Source of the DNA: Desulfoluna butyratoxydans
GTDB lineage: Bacteria; Desulfobacterota; Desulfobacteria; Desulfobacterales; Desulfolunaceae
Assembly: GCF_900699765.1 (NCBI RefSeq)
Contig: NZ_CAADHO010000019.1
Location: forward strand, 1 to 37,779
Reading direction: 5' to 3'
DNA length: 37,779 nt
Shown here: in pieces, positions 1-8,178 of the stretch
Layout: each line of letters opens with the position of its first letter
How positions within the stretch are numbered: the first letter of the stretch is position 1
Position numbers and translations under genes: made by a program
Notes under the pieces: generated by a model
Seen by the model: the letters and a program-made list of their open reading frames with translations, nothing else
Told to the model about the DNA's origin: nothing
Databases searched by the model: none

Positions 1-2
1 GT

Positions 3-83
3 AAGGATATGGAACACAAAAAACACGTTTACCTTAACCCTGAAAAGGTTGTTTCTGAGGGCCTCGGATTGGTCGCGGCTTGA
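3..83 (+). CDS. Possible C-terminal end of a gene cut by the window edge
   Basis: An open frame runs in from the left edge and ends at TGA 81-83. It would encode about 26 residues ending ...EKVVSEGLGLVAA. An internal ATG lies at position 9. Nothing is recognisable from so short a piece. It could be the real tail of an upstream plus-strand gene or a chance frame. The tandem repeats start some 40 bases after the stop, which fits a gene end followed by intergenic repeat DNA. Confidence 0.3.
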   Translation, partial: KDMEHKKHVYLNPEKVVSEGLGLVAA

Positions 84-121
84 TGTGTATAGGCGACAAC
101 TATCTTGACAGCCACCGCCAT

Positions 122-890
122 AGAAACCGACCGAAGTCATGGCGCCCTTTTTTTTTGCGTCACCGATTTACTGCCCCTCGAAACGCCACCCGGTGCGGGA
201 GCCGCACCCTACAATCCGCGATACCGCTCGGTGTTCCGTAAGGGGGCGCCGTGTGCACCGCAAACGCTCCATCCCTATAAACCGACCGAAGTCATGGCGC
301 CCTTTGTTTTTTGCGTCACCGATTTACTGCCCCTCGAAACGCCACCCGGTGCGGGAGCCGCACCCTACAGCCCGCGATACCGGACGGTGTTCCGCAGGGT
401 GCGCCGTGCGCACCGCAAACGCCCCATCCTAGAAACCGACCGAAGTCATGGCGCCCTTTTTTTTTGCGTCACCGATTTACTGCCCCTCGAAACGCCATCC
501 GGTGCGGGAGCCGCACCCTACAGCTCGCGATGCCGGTCGGTGTTCCGTAGGGTGCGCCGTGCGCACCGCAAACGCCCCATCCACAGAAACCGACCGAAGT
601 CATGGCGCCCTTTGTTTTTTGCGTCACCGATTTACTGCCCCTCGAAACGCCACCCGGTGCGGGAGCCGCACCCTACAGCCCGCGATGCTGCTCGGTGTCC
701 CGCAGGATGCGCCGTGCGCACCGCAAACGCCCCATCCATAGAAACCGACCGACGTCATGGCGCCCTATTGTTTATTGCGTCACCGATTTACTGCCCCTCG
801 AAACGCCACCCGGTGCGGGAGCCGCACCCTACAGCTCGCGATACCGGTCGGTGTCCCGTAGGGTACGCCGTGCGCACCGAAACGCAGATT
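122..890. repeat. Five tandem copies of a ~154-bp intergenic repeat
   Basis: The landmark GTCATGGCGCCC recurs with its ATG at 139, 294, 448, 602 and 757, so the spacing is 155, 154, 154 and 155 bp. Every unit contains a block ending in TTTACTGCCCCTCGAAACGCC, then the hairpin GGTGCGGGAGCCGCACC, then a second hairpin close to GGTGCGCCGTGCGCACC. Units differ by scattered substitutions, mainly in the T-run and around the second hairpin. Overlapping open frames cross the block, but the unit length is not a multiple of three, so each copy is read in a different frame; I regard the block as non-coding. It sits downstream of the antiporter terminator. Confidence 0.9.
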
Positions 891-900
891 ATCCAAACAA

Positions 901-934
901 AAAACCCCCGGCAGATCGCTCTGCCGGGGGTTTT
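901..934. terminator. Bidirectional rho-independent terminator after the antiporter gene
   Basis: A perfect 11-bp stem (905-915 with 920-930, CCCCCGGCAGA / TCTGCCGGGGG) has a 4-base loop and is flanked by AAAA on the left and TTTT on the right. It therefore works on both strands. On the minus strand it lies about 30 bases past the antiporter stop codon. Confidence 0.9.
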
Positions 935-962
935 CTATTTTAAATCCGTTTGTGCTTTTTTC

Positions 963-2303
963 TTATGCACCTGCGGGGGCGTTCGCTTTTTTGCCGGGGA
1001 TGAAAAGGGCTACCATGGTGCAGCCGAAGAGCACCATGCAGTAGTGGACGTTGCCCACCACGGCAAGGGGCGAAATCTTGAAGATGGAGGCGGCCAGGAG
1101 GATCTGGGCTCCCCAGGGGATCAGGCCCTGGCAGATGCAGGCAAAGATGTCCAGCGTGCCTGCGGCTCGCTTGGGCTCCACGCCGTTGGCTTCGGCGATG
1201 TTCTTGGCCACGCTGCCGGTGACGAGGATGGCCACGGTGTTGTTGGCCGTGCAGAGGTTGGTGAGAAAAACGAGGATCCCGATGCCCATCTCGGCGATGG
1301 CGGTGCCGCCTTTGCTCGAGGCCACGTGGCGGATGGCGTTGGAAACCACACGCTCAAGGGCCAAAAGGCCGCCCTGGGCTTTCATGAGCTCCCCTAAGCC
1401 CCCGATGAAGATGGAGAGGATGAAGATCTCCTGCATGCCCGTGAACCCGTTGTAGATCTCCTTGGCAAAGGTGAGGAGGGTGAAGTCAGGGGTGGTCATG
1501 AACCCGGCAAGACCCGCCAGGATGATGCCGGAGAAGAGCACGGCAAAGACGTTGATGCCGGAAACGGCCATCACCAGGATGGCTGCGTAGGGCAGGGCCA
1601 GGAGAAAGGAGGCGTCCTTGGCCTCGGCCACGGTGGTGCCTTTGGCCTGGAAGAGGAGCAGGACAATGGTGATGATGGCAGCAGGAACGGCCACGGCCAC
1701 GTTGACCCGGAATTTGTCCTTCATTTCGCACCCCTGGGTCCGTGTGGCGGCGATGGTGGTGTCCGAGATGATGGAGAGGTTGTCCCCGAACATGGCGCCG
1801 CCGGTGACGGCCCCTGCGGTGAGGGCGATGGAGAGGCCCGCCTCACCGGCCACGCCCAGGGCAATGGGGGCCAGGGCCGCGATGGTGCCCATGGAGGTTC
1901 CCATGGCCGTGGAGATCAGGGCGCCCACCACAAAGAGACCGGGCAGGAGAAAGGAGGCCGGGATGATGGAGATGGCCACAGCCACCACCGCGTCCACGCC
2001 GCCGGTGGCTTTGGCCACGGCGCTGAAGCCCCCTGCAAGGAGATAGATCATGCACATGGCCATGATGTTGCTGTGTCCGGCGCCTTTGAGAAAGCGCTCC
2101 ACAGTGTCTGTGAGGCCCTGCCTGGACAGGAGAACCGACAGGATAATGGCGGGCAGGGCTGCCACCGGAGCTGCCACCTGGTAGAACGCGAAGCTGGTGC
2201 CCACGCTTTGAAAATAGAGCCCGCTCCCCACGAAAATGGCAAGGAAGAGACCCAAGGGAAGGAGCGCTGAGACGCGCGGTTGGGTGGAAATAATCCTGTT
2301 CAC
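963..2303 (-). CDS. NhaC-family Na+/H+ antiporter (ion transporter superfamily)
   Basis: This is a 446-residue polytopic inner-membrane protein with about a dozen hydrophobic segments. The segment GAMFGDNLSIISDTTIAATR in the middle is characteristic of the NhaC group of antiporters, and its acidic residues lie in the likely ion path. The family exchanges Na+ for H+ or couples either ion to an organic acid, so the exact substrate is not settled by sequence. The start is GTG at 2303, preceded by GAGGTGA at six-base spacing. It is divergent from the Na+-coupled symporter at 2659, which suggests a shared sodium-handling theme. It ends at a strong terminator. Confidence 0.8.
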   Translation of the reverse strand: MNRIISTQPRVSALLPLGLFLAIFVGSGLYFQSVGTSFAFYQVAAPVAALPAIILSVLLSRQGLTDTVERFLKGAGHSNIMAMCMIYLLAGGFSAVAKATGGVDAVVAVAISIIPASFLLPGLFVVGALISTAMGTSMGTIAALAPIALGVAGEAGLSIALTAGAVTGGAMFGDNLSIISDTTIAATRTQGCEMKDKFRVNVAVAVPAAIITIVLLLFQAKGTTVAEAKDASFLLALPYAAILVMAVSGINVFAVLFSGIILAGLAGFMTTPDFTLLTFAKEIYNGFTGMQEIFILSIFIGGLGELMKAQGGLLALERVVSNAIRHVASSKGGTAIAEMGIGILVFLTNLCTANNTVAILVTGSVAKNIAEANGVEPKRAAGTLDIFACICQGLIPWGAQILLAASIFKISPLAVVGNVHYCMVLFGCTMVALFIPGKKANAPAGA

Positions 2304-2658
2304 TGTTGTTCACCTCGATAACATCTATATATTTCAATTGATTGCCGGAATTTTAGAAAAAAGACACCTTATCAGCATCCTAAGGGACAGTCAAGGTGCT
2401 CGGTTAACCATTTTTGCCGATTGGGTTGACAGTCGCGGGGTTGACAGAGGTAACAACGGTTTTGGCTTTTCCTTGATGATTGACATATCCCGGTGAATTA
2501 GGTATATCGTCAAATTTCTGGATCCCCTTTTTTAAACTTTTAAAGTTTGAGGCGGGGGATATTGAAAGTCTGGATCTGAAAGATGTGCCGTGGATTCGAC
2601 AGGGCGGGCTTTTTGTTTGACGATACACAATCGATATCCACGACGGAAAAGAGGTTGC
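2304..2658. promoter_or_regulatory. Divergent promoter region with a 40-bp imperfect inverted repeat
   Basis: This 355-bp gap separates the divergent antiporter and symporter genes and must hold both promoters. The clearest structure is at 2521-2560: GATCCCC and GGGGGAT enclose the smaller palindrome AAACTTT-T-AAAGTTT (2534-2548). It could be an operator or a transcript hairpin. No convincing -35/-10 pair was found for either gene. Confidence 0.4.
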
Positions 2659-4137
2659 ATGAAACAGCGAGATCAATGGGGAACCCGTTTGGGGTTTATC
2701 CTGGCGGCGGTTGGGTCCGCCATCGGCATGGGGAACATCTGGCGATTTCCCTACATGGTGTATGAAAACGGGGGCGGAGCCTTTCTGATCCCTTACTTTG
2801 TTGCGGTCTTCACCGCCGGTATCCCCCTTCTGATCCTCGAATTCGGGGTGGGGCAGAGACACGCCGGGGCCACCCCGGTGACCTTCCGTTCCCTTAACAA
2901 GAAGTGGGGATGGCTGGGCTGGTGGCAGCTTCTCGTCTGTTTTGTCATTGCAAGCTACTACGTGGTGATCATTGCCTGGTCCTTCTCTTACTTTACCTTC
3001 TCTTTCAACCTCGGTTGGGGTGAAGACACCAGCGGCTTCTTCTTCAAGGAGTACCTCCATCTCTCGGACGGTCCCTTTTCCATGGGCGGTATACAGTGGC
3101 ACATCCTGGCCCCCCTGGCCGCGGTGTGGCTCACCTGCTGGGGCGTTCTCATCTGCGGTGTTAAAAAGGGCATTGAGGCGGCCAACAAGTTTTTCATGCC
3201 CGCCCTGTTTGTCATGGTTATCCTCATCATGGCCCGCGCGGTGACCATGCCCGGTGCGGTGGACGGCCTGAACTGGCTCTTCAAGCCGGACTTTTCCGCC
3301 CTCGGCGATATCAAGGTGTGGGCGGCTGCCTTCGGTCAGGTCTTCTTCTCCCTGAGTATCGGCTTCGGGATCATGATCACCTACTCCAGTTATCTGTCCG
3401 GTGATTCGGACATCAACAACAACGCCTTTATGACCGCCTTCATCAACTGCGGTTTCTCCATGCTCGCCGGGGTCATGATCTTCTCCGTGCTGGGTTACAT
3501 GGCGGCACAAAAAGGGGTTCCCATCAAAGAGGTGGTCTCTTCCGGTGTGGGCCTGGCCTTTGTCACCATTCCCCAGGCCATCAACTTCATGCCCGGGGCC
3601 AGCTTCATCGGGGTGCTCTTCTTCCTCTCCCTGCTTTTTGCCGGGGTCAGCTCCATGATCTCCATCTGCGAGGCGTGCATCGCAGGGATCCTGGAGGGCT
3701 TCAAGATCAGCCGCAAGGCGGCCACCACCCTGTTCTGCGGCATCGGGTTTGCCGTGAGCGTCATCTACACCACCGGGGCCGGGCTCTATGTGCTGGACAT
3801 CGTGGATCACTTCATCAACACCTACGCTGTTCTCCTCGGTGGTCTGGTGGAGGTGGTGCTGCTTTCCTGGTTCTTCAACCTGGAGTCCATTCGCGAGCAC
3901 GTGAACCGTACCTCCGACTTCCTCGTGGGGCAGTGGTGGACTTTTTGCCTCAAGTTTTTCACCACCTTTGTGGTGGCTTACATGATGGTCATGAAATGCG
4001 CAGGGGACATTACCACTCCCTATGAAGGGTATACCGCCAGTGCCCTGGGCATCTATGGCTGGGCCGTTGTGGCATGTCTTCCCGTCCTGGCCATTGTTTT
4101 GAGCAAATGCGACCTGCTGGGTCGAAAGGAGTCGTGA
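2659..4137 (+). CDS. Sodium-dependent amino-acid transporter, NSS (SNF) family
   Basis: The protein has 492 residues and about 11-12 membrane helices. It begins with the family signature: DQWGTRLGFILAAVGSAIGM carries the TM1 sodium- and substrate-binding turn, followed by GNIWRFPY. NSS transporters bring in amino acids with Na+. The start at 2659 is chosen because GAGG lies 5 bases upstream and the family motif begins at once; an upstream in-frame start at 2590 has no support. One base after its stop begins a tiny small-subunit gene of the MetS type, so methionine, alanine or similar neutral amino acids are reasonable substrates, though this is inferred only from that pairing. It leads a run of amino-acid catabolic genes on the same strand. 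Confidence 0.9.
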   Translation: MKQRDQWGTRLGFILAAVGSAIGMGNIWRFPYMVYENGGGAFLIPYFVAVFTAGIPLLILEFGVGQRHAGATPVTFRSLNKKWGWLGWWQLLVCFVIASYYVVIIAWSFSYFTFSFNLGWGEDTSGFFFKEYLHLSDGPFSMGGIQWHILAPLAAVWLTCWGVLICGVKKGIEAANKFFMPALFVMVILIMARAVTMPGAVDGLNWLFKPDFSALGDIKVWAAAFGQVFFSLSIGFGIMITYSSYLSGDSDINNNAFMTAFINCGFSMLAGVMIFSVLGYMAAQKGVPIKEVVSSGVGLAFVTIPQAINFMPGASFIGVLFFLSLLFAGVSSMISICEACIAGILEGFKISRKAATTLFCGIGFAVSVIYTTGAGLYVLDIVDHFINTYAVLLGGLVEVVLLSWFFNLESIREHVNRTSDFLVGQWWTFCLKFFTTFVVAYMMVMKCAGDITTPYEGYTASALGIYGWAVVACLPVLAIVLSKCDLLGRKES

Positions 4138-4138
4138 T

Positions 4139-4237
4139 ATGGAAACATCTGCCGTACTGATGATGGTCTTCGGGCTGGGAGTTACCTGGGGAGGCGCCTG
4201 CTTCTGCATCGGCATCGCCCTTCGCAACCTGAAATAG
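4139..4237 (+). CDS. MetS-type small subunit of the NSS transporter (32 aa)
   Basis: ATG 4139 starts a 32-codon gene one base after the symporter stop, with AGGAGT about 8 bases upstream inside the end of the symporter gene. The product is one hydrophobic helix (METSAVLMMVFGLGVTWGGA onward) followed by a short polar end (RNLK). This matches the small membrane subunits annotated as MetS beside NSS transporters; in Corynebacterium MetS is needed by the MetP transporter. Recognition is by size, position and the helix-then-basic layout. It is easily missed because of its length. Confidence 0.8.
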   Translation: METSAVLMMVFGLGVTWGGACFCIGIALRNLK

Positions 4238-4256
4238 CGTCATTCCGATCCATATA

Positions 4257-4284
4257 TAAAGGAGGGCCGACCAGGCCTCCTTTG
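4257..4284 (+). terminator. Hairpin after the symporter operon
   Basis: AAAGGAGG and CCTCCTTT pair around an inner GCC/GG stem about 20 bases after the small-subunit stop. The downstream bases are GGAAAAAAAA rather than a T-run, so it would be a weak terminator or an mRNA 3'-end stabiliser. Confidence 0.4.
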
Positions 4285-4348
4285 GAAAAAAAAGTGCACC
4301 AGGCGATCCCGGCCTTGTCCGGAGATCGATCCACAGTGTAAGATACTC

Positions 4349-4386
4349 AATGCCGTCGAGGGCTACCCGACGGCATTGTTTGTTTG
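4349..4386 (+). terminator. Rho-independent terminator upstream of sdaA
   Basis: A perfect 10-bp stem AATGCCGTCG (4349-4358) pairs with CGACGGCATT (4368-4377) and is followed by GTTTGTTTG. It probably ends transcription from the symporter operon. Because it lies only about 50 bases before sdaA it could also act as an attenuator. Confidence 0.65.
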
Positions 4387-4435
4387 ACGGTGCGTATGTG
4401 CACGAATTGCGGGATGTAAGGAAAGGAGGCAGGCC

Positions 4436-5650
4436 ATGGAATCACTTCGGGAACTCTACAGGACGGGGGTCGGACCCTCCAGCAGCCACACCATGGGCCC
4501 CAAGCGGGCCGCGGAAACCTTTGGGAGGAAACACCCGGAGGCCGCCTCGTTTCGGGTGACCCTGTTTGCCAGTCTGGCCGCCACGGGCAAGGGCCACCTC
4601 ACCGATGTCGCTGTGGAGGAAGGTTTGGCTCCCAAGGCCGTTGAGATCGTTTGGCGCCCCGAAGAGCTTCTCCCCGGGCATCCCAACGGCATGCTTTTCG
4701 AAGCCATGAGTGCCGAAGGCAAGGCCGACGCCGAATGGCTGGTCTACAGCACCGGCGGGGGCGCCATCAGCGAAACCGGTATGCCGCCTGCCAGCTCCCA
4801 TACCTATGACCTCACCACCATGGAAGATATCCTGGAGCATTGCCGGAAAGAGGGGATCCCTTTCTGGCAGTATGTGGAGGCGTGCGAAGGGGACGAGATC
4901 TGGGATTTTTTGCGGGATAAGCTTCACCACATGCTGGCCGCCCTGGATCGCGGCCTTGCCACCGAGGGCATCCTTCCCGGGGTACTGGGGCTCACCCGCA
5001 AGGCCTGGACCTTGCACCAGAAAGCCGTCATGAGCGGGGACCACTTCCGCCGTACCGGCAAGATCAGCGCTTACGCCCTGGCCGTCTCCGAAGAGAACGC
5101 CGCGGGGGGCACCATTGTTACCGCCCCCACCTGCGGGGCCTGCGGGGTCCTTCCTGCGGTGATCCGTTACCTCATGGAGGTGGTCGAGGCCGACGAGATT
5201 ATCTTCTTGAGGGCCCTTGCCACAGCCGGTCTCATCGGGAATCTCATCAAATACAACGCCTCCATCTCCGGTGCTGAAGTGGGCTGCCAGGGAGAGGTGG
5301 GCACGGCCTGTGCCATGGCCGCAGGGGCCGCCGCCCAGATTCTGGGGGGCACCGTGCGCCAGGTGGAGTACGCCGCCGAAATGGGCCTGGAACATCACCT
5401 GGGCCTCACCTGCGACCCTGTGGCGGGCCTTGTGCAGATCCCCTGCATCGAGCGCAACGCCTTTGCCGCCACCCGGGCCATGAACTGCGCCGATTACGCC
5501 CTCTTTTCCGACGGAAGCCACCTTATCTCCTTTGACGAGGTGGTGCGCGTCATGCGGGAAACCGGCCAGGACCTGCCCAGCCCCTACCGGGAGACCGCCG
5601 AAGGGGGCCTGGCACGCGCCTACAGCAACCGGATGGGCGAGACAGACTGA
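4436..5650 (+). CDS. sdaA: L-serine dehydratase, iron-sulfur dependent, single chain
   Basis: This enzyme converts L-serine to pyruvate and ammonia with a [4Fe-4S] cluster. The 404-residue chain joins the beta domain (GVGPSSSHTMGPKRAAETF at residues 11-29) to the alpha domain (AAGGTIVTAPTCGACGVLPA near 222-241). Candidate cluster cysteines are C284, C326 and C337; their 42- and 11-residue spacing equals that of the three cluster ligands known in the Legionella enzyme. Unlike that enzyme and E. coli SdaA, the C-terminus (NRMGETD) carries no cysteine, so the tail-Cys plug of the active site seems absent. The start is supported by AAAGGAGG upstream. It follows an amino-acid importer, which fits serine use as a carbon source. 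Confidence 0.93.
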   Translation: MESLRELYRTGVGPSSSHTMGPKRAAETFGRKHPEAASFRVTLFASLAATGKGHLTDVAVEEGLAPKAVEIVWRPEELLPGHPNGMLFEAMSAEGKADAEWLVYSTGGGAISETGMPPASSHTYDLTTMEDILEHCRKEGIPFWQYVEACEGDEIWDFLRDKLHHMLAALDRGLATEGILPGVLGLTRKAWTLHQKAVMSGDHFRRTGKISAYALAVSEENAAGGTIVTAPTCGACGVLPAVIRYLMEVVEADEIIFLRALATAGLIGNLIKYNASISGAEVGCQGEVGTACAMAAGAAAQILGGTVRQVEYAAEMGLEHHLGLTCDPVAGLVQIPCIERNAFAATRAMNCADYALFSDGSHLISFDEVVRVMRETGQDLPSPYRETAEGGLARAYSNRMGETD

Positions 5651-5704
5651 TTGGGTTATGTCTGGGCTGCGACCTCTCAAAAAGTTCGACAGATCAACGG
5701 CTAC

Positions 5705-5772
5705 GGAGCGCCGCACTCCGGTGCGGCTTTTTAGGTCGTCGTCACCCGTGCCGCACAGGAGTGCGGCGCTCC
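5705..5772. repeat. Palindromic intergenic element, family R1, copy 1
   Basis: A 68-bp element begins GGAGCGCCGCACTCC and ends in its reverse complement, GAGTGCGGCGCTCC, with inner GTGCGGC/GCCGCAC arms. Near-identical copies lie at 23616-23684 and 23788-23856. The long self-complementary ends and intergenic location suggest a REP- or MITE-like element. It lies between sdaA and the asparaginase gene. Confidence 0.75.
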
Positions 5773-5921
5773 ACGGGGCAAGGGGCTTCGCGGGGCGGGG
5801 ATGTACAGGCGCCGATGGCCAAGGACAGATCAAGGCCCAGGTTTGTTTGAAAGGCGGAGGTGGTTTGATCCGAAGAAGGCGTTTTTATCTCTCTCGTCCG
5901 TTGACCATAGATTAGGGACAC

Positions 5922-6938
5922 ATGAAAAAGAAAATTTACATCGCAGACACCGGCGGGACCATCGGGATGAAGCCGGGTGACAGGGGCTACGAGCCCTCTC
6001 CGGGGTATCTCAAGGAGCAGATGGCCAAGATGGCCGTGCTTAAGAGCCCGTCCATGCCGGAGTACCACATCCATGAGTACGACCCGCCCCTGGACTCGTC
6101 GAGCATGAGCCCTTCGGCCTGGTTTGACATCGCAGAGGACATCGCGGCCCACCACGCCGAGTACGACGGGTTCCTGGTGATCCACGGCACCGACACCATG
6201 GCCTACACGGCCTCGGCCCTTCCCTTTATGCTGGAAGGGCTGCAAAAGCCGGTGATTTTAACCGGGGGCCAGATTCCGCTGTGCGAGGTACGGAACGATT
6301 CCCGGGAGAACCTCATCACGGCCATGCTGCTGGCGGCCCGGGAGGACATCCACGAAGTGTGCCTCTTCTTCGACAACCGCCTGTTTCGCGGCAATCGCAC
6401 CACCAAGTGGAACGCCGGGGGCTTTGACGCCTTTGATTCCCCCAACTTTCCTCCTCTGGGCACCACGGGCATCGACATCGAGATCAACCGGGACCTGCTG
6501 CTGCCAAAGCCCGAAGGGCAGGGTGCCCTGCGGGTGCAGCGACTCTACAGCTCCCCGGTGGCGGTGTTGCGTCTGTTTCCCGGGATTTCGGCGGCGGTGG
6601 TGAAAAACCTTCTGGCTCCGCCCATCAAGGGGCTGGTCCTGGAGACCTACGGGGTGGGCAACGCCCCGGACAACGACCCCGAACTCATGGCCGTGCTGAA
6701 AGAGGCCACAGACCGGGGCGTGGTCGTCGTTAACTGCACCCAGTGCCTGAAAGGGCGGGTGATGATGGGGACCTACGCCACGGGCTCGGCCCTTCTGGAG
6801 GCCGGGGTTATCAGCGGGTTTGACATGACCCCGGAGGCCGCCCTGGCCAAAATGTTTTTTCTCTTCAGCACCCGATCGGATGCAGGGGAGATCCGCGAGC
6901 TCATGCAGGCAAGTCTGAAAGGGGAGATGACGGCGTAG
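5922..6938 (+). CDS. ansA: L-asparaginase, type I (cytoplasmic)
   Basis: The enzyme hydrolyses asparagine to aspartate and ammonia. The 338-residue chain shows both catalytic threonine motifs: TGGTIG at residues 10-15 with T13 as likely nucleophile, and HGTDTMAYTASAL at 88-100 with T90 and D91. There is no signal peptide, and length and motif details match the AnsA (type I) group rather than the periplasmic type II group. The related glutaminase/asparaginase activities cannot be fully separated by sequence. An AGGGA lies 5 bases before ATG. Together with serine dehydratase and the amino-acid importer it makes a small amino-acid catabolic neighbourhood, although a repeat element separates it from sdaA. 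Confidence 0.9.
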   Translation: MKKKIYIADTGGTIGMKPGDRGYEPSPGYLKEQMAKMAVLKSPSMPEYHIHEYDPPLDSSSMSPSAWFDIAEDIAAHHAEYDGFLVIHGTDTMAYTASALPFMLEGLQKPVILTGGQIPLCEVRNDSRENLITAMLLAAREDIHEVCLFFDNRLFRGNRTTKWNAGGFDAFDSPNFPPLGTTGIDIEINRDLLLPKPEGQGALRVQRLYSSPVAVLRLFPGISAAVVKNLLAPPIKGLVLETYGVGNAPDNDPELMAVLKEATDRGVVVVNCTQCLKGRVMMGTYATGSALLEAGVISGFDMTPEAALAKMFFLFSTRSDAGEIRELMQASLKGEMTA

Positions 6939-6975
6939 CGGCCCATGTGGCGTCCGTGTTTTTTGCCCTCGTATG

Positions 6976-7017
6976 TTGACAGTGCGGGGCAGATGCCTTA
7001 TTGGTTGATAAAGTCAA
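6976..7017 (+). promoter_or_regulatory. Promoter and operator of the MarR gene
   Basis: TTGACA (6976-6981) is followed after 17 bases by TATTGG, a weak -10. Directly downstream is the 13-bp palindrome TTGATAAAGTCAA (7005-7017), 19 bases before the regulator ATG. The same TTGATANNGTCAA sequence occurs twice upstream of the permease gene (11027-11039 and 11184-11196). Position over the likely transcription start suggests autorepression. Confidence 0.65.
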
Positions 7018-7036
7018 TTAAATAAGGGGTACGATC

Positions 7037-7462
7037 ATGGCAGAAAACACAGAACAGTTTGTGCGGTATATTGATGACATTGTGTGGCGCTTCGGCATCC
7101 ACGTCCAGGACAACAGCTGTTGCCACGGCATGTCCTATGCGGACATCCGGGCGCTCAAGGAGATCTCCCTTGAGTGCGACTGCTCCATGCAGGGCATCGC
7201 CCGGAAGCTGGGGTTCACCAAGAGCGGTGCCACCCGGGTGGTGGACAGGCTGGAGAAAAAGGGGCTTGCCGAAAGGCGGCGCAGCGAAACGGACGGACGG
7301 GTCTGCTGTGTCCAGCCCACGGCCAAGGGCCGGGACGCCCTGGATGAGATCAACCGCAACGCCCATGCTCGCATGGAGGAGATCGTTGCGAAGATCGATG
7401 CGCCCATGCGGGAGATTATCCTCACCGCCCTGGGCAGCTTTCTCGGTGCCGCCAAAAAGTAA
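7037..7462 (+). CDS. MarR-family transcriptional regulator, cysteine-rich
   Basis: The 141-residue protein has the MarR winged-helix layout: the recognition region MQGIARKLGFTKSGATRVVD (residues 51-70), then the wing RLEKKGLAERRRSETDGR. It would bind DNA as a dimer at a short palindrome. Three cysteine pairs stand out: CCH at 28-30, CDC at 47-49 and CC at 90-91. Such cysteines could sense a thiol-reactive compound, sulfur species or metal(loid), but that is inference. The palindrome TTGATANNGTCAA lies before its own start and before the permease gene cluster at 7.6-11 kb, so that cluster is the likely target. A strong terminator follows the gene. Confidence 0.85.
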   Translation: MAENTEQFVRYIDDIVWRFGIHVQDNSCCHGMSYADIRALKEISLECDCSMQGIARKLGFTKSGATRVVDRLEKKGLAERRRSETDGRVCCVQPTAKGRDALDEINRNAHARMEEIVAKIDAPMREIILTALGSFLGAAKK

Positions 7463-7515
7463 GGAGGGGTCGGAAGGTACTTGCCCCGGGGAAAAAATCA
7501 AACGCGATAATCAGG

Positions 7516-7551
7516 AAAGGCACCGGCCGGTTTGGGTCGGTGCCTTTTTTG
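7516..7551 (+). terminator. Rho-independent terminator after the MarR gene
   Basis: AAAGGCACCG (7516-7525) pairs perfectly with CGGTGCCTTT (7538-7547) and is followed by TTTG. It lies about 50 bases after the MarR stop, and could also serve the converging minus-strand gene. Confidence 0.85.
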
Positions 7552-7624
7552 TTTCGGTGGCAGCGTTAAACATGGCAACGCTGCTCACCGGGTCTGACGC
7601 GCCTTACGAAGAAGAAGGGGGACG

Positions 7625-8086
7625 CTATTTTTCTGAGTCCAGCTTCTCTGCAACGGCTTTGCCGTATTGATATGCCGCCATGCCGTCTTTATCCGTCAAA
7701 AGGGCGTATTTCCCTTGGCTGCTGCCTGCCACACGGCTCAATCGATCGTAGAGCTTTTCAGCCCTGGCGGTTTCGTTGTGGGTCTCTGCGATATAATTCC
7801 TGGGAATATAGACGCGCTGTACGGTGACGCGAAGGGTGCCGTTATCTCCCCTTGTGGCCAGGACTTTCAGGACGCGGCCCTTGCCGTTGGTGAAATAGGA
7901 TACCTTTCCATCCTTTCGGTCCATGGCTTTTTCCCCTAAGGCATAGAGGTCACTTCCCGGGACGGCCCTTTGGCCGTGCATAAAGTCAAACACATGGGCT
8001 GAGGCCTGGGTGGAAAAGATGGCGGCTCCAAGGAGTACTGCGGCAGTTGAGAGAATCGTACGTGTTACCTGGTTGAAGCATGTCAT
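7625..8086 (-). CDS. Secreted protein of unknown function (153 aa)
   Basis: I do not recognise the family. The start at 8086 is favoured because AAAGGAG lies 9 bases upstream and the product then opens with a clear signal peptide: MTCFNQVTRT, a hydrophobic core, and a likely ASA|H cleavage after residue 30. The mature part is soluble, basic and rich in charged residues. It contains beta-strand-like stretches (KGRVLKVLATRG, GTLRVTVQRVYIPRNYIAE) and an alternating charged C-terminus. A periplasmic location is likely. It lies about 90 bases downstream of the TauE-type gene on the same strand and has its own ribosome-binding site; whether it belongs to the same operon is unclear. Confidence 0.6.
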   Translation of the reverse strand: MTCFNQVTRTILSTAAVLLGAAIFSTQASAHVFDFMHGQRAVPGSDLYALGEKAMDRKDGKVSYFTNGKGRVLKVLATRGDNGTLRVTVQRVYIPRNYIAETHNETARAEKLYDRLSRVAGSSQGKYALLTDKDGMAAYQYGKAVAEKLDSEK

Positions 8087-8178
8087 TGGTTTGTTACTCC
8101 TTTCTGATTCGATGAATGACCGGTGGTTCCGGTCCGATATAGCTCCGGTTCTTGAGACCGGGTATTGATATGCGGGTG

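Noticed and set aside
105..1397. 430-codon open frame across the tandem repeats and into the antiporter gene
   Set aside because: It translates repeat DNA and the antisense of the antiporter; the repeat period is not a multiple of three and no ribosome-binding site or family resemblance is present.
2404..4227. 607-codon frame antisense to the symporter
   Set aside because: It is the shadow of a clear NSS gene in GC-rich DNA, with a composition rich in His, Gly, Asp and Pro and no membrane or domain pattern.
4442..5833. 463-codon frame antisense to sdaA
   Set aside because: Shadow of a well-recognised gene; its end runs into an R1 repeat.
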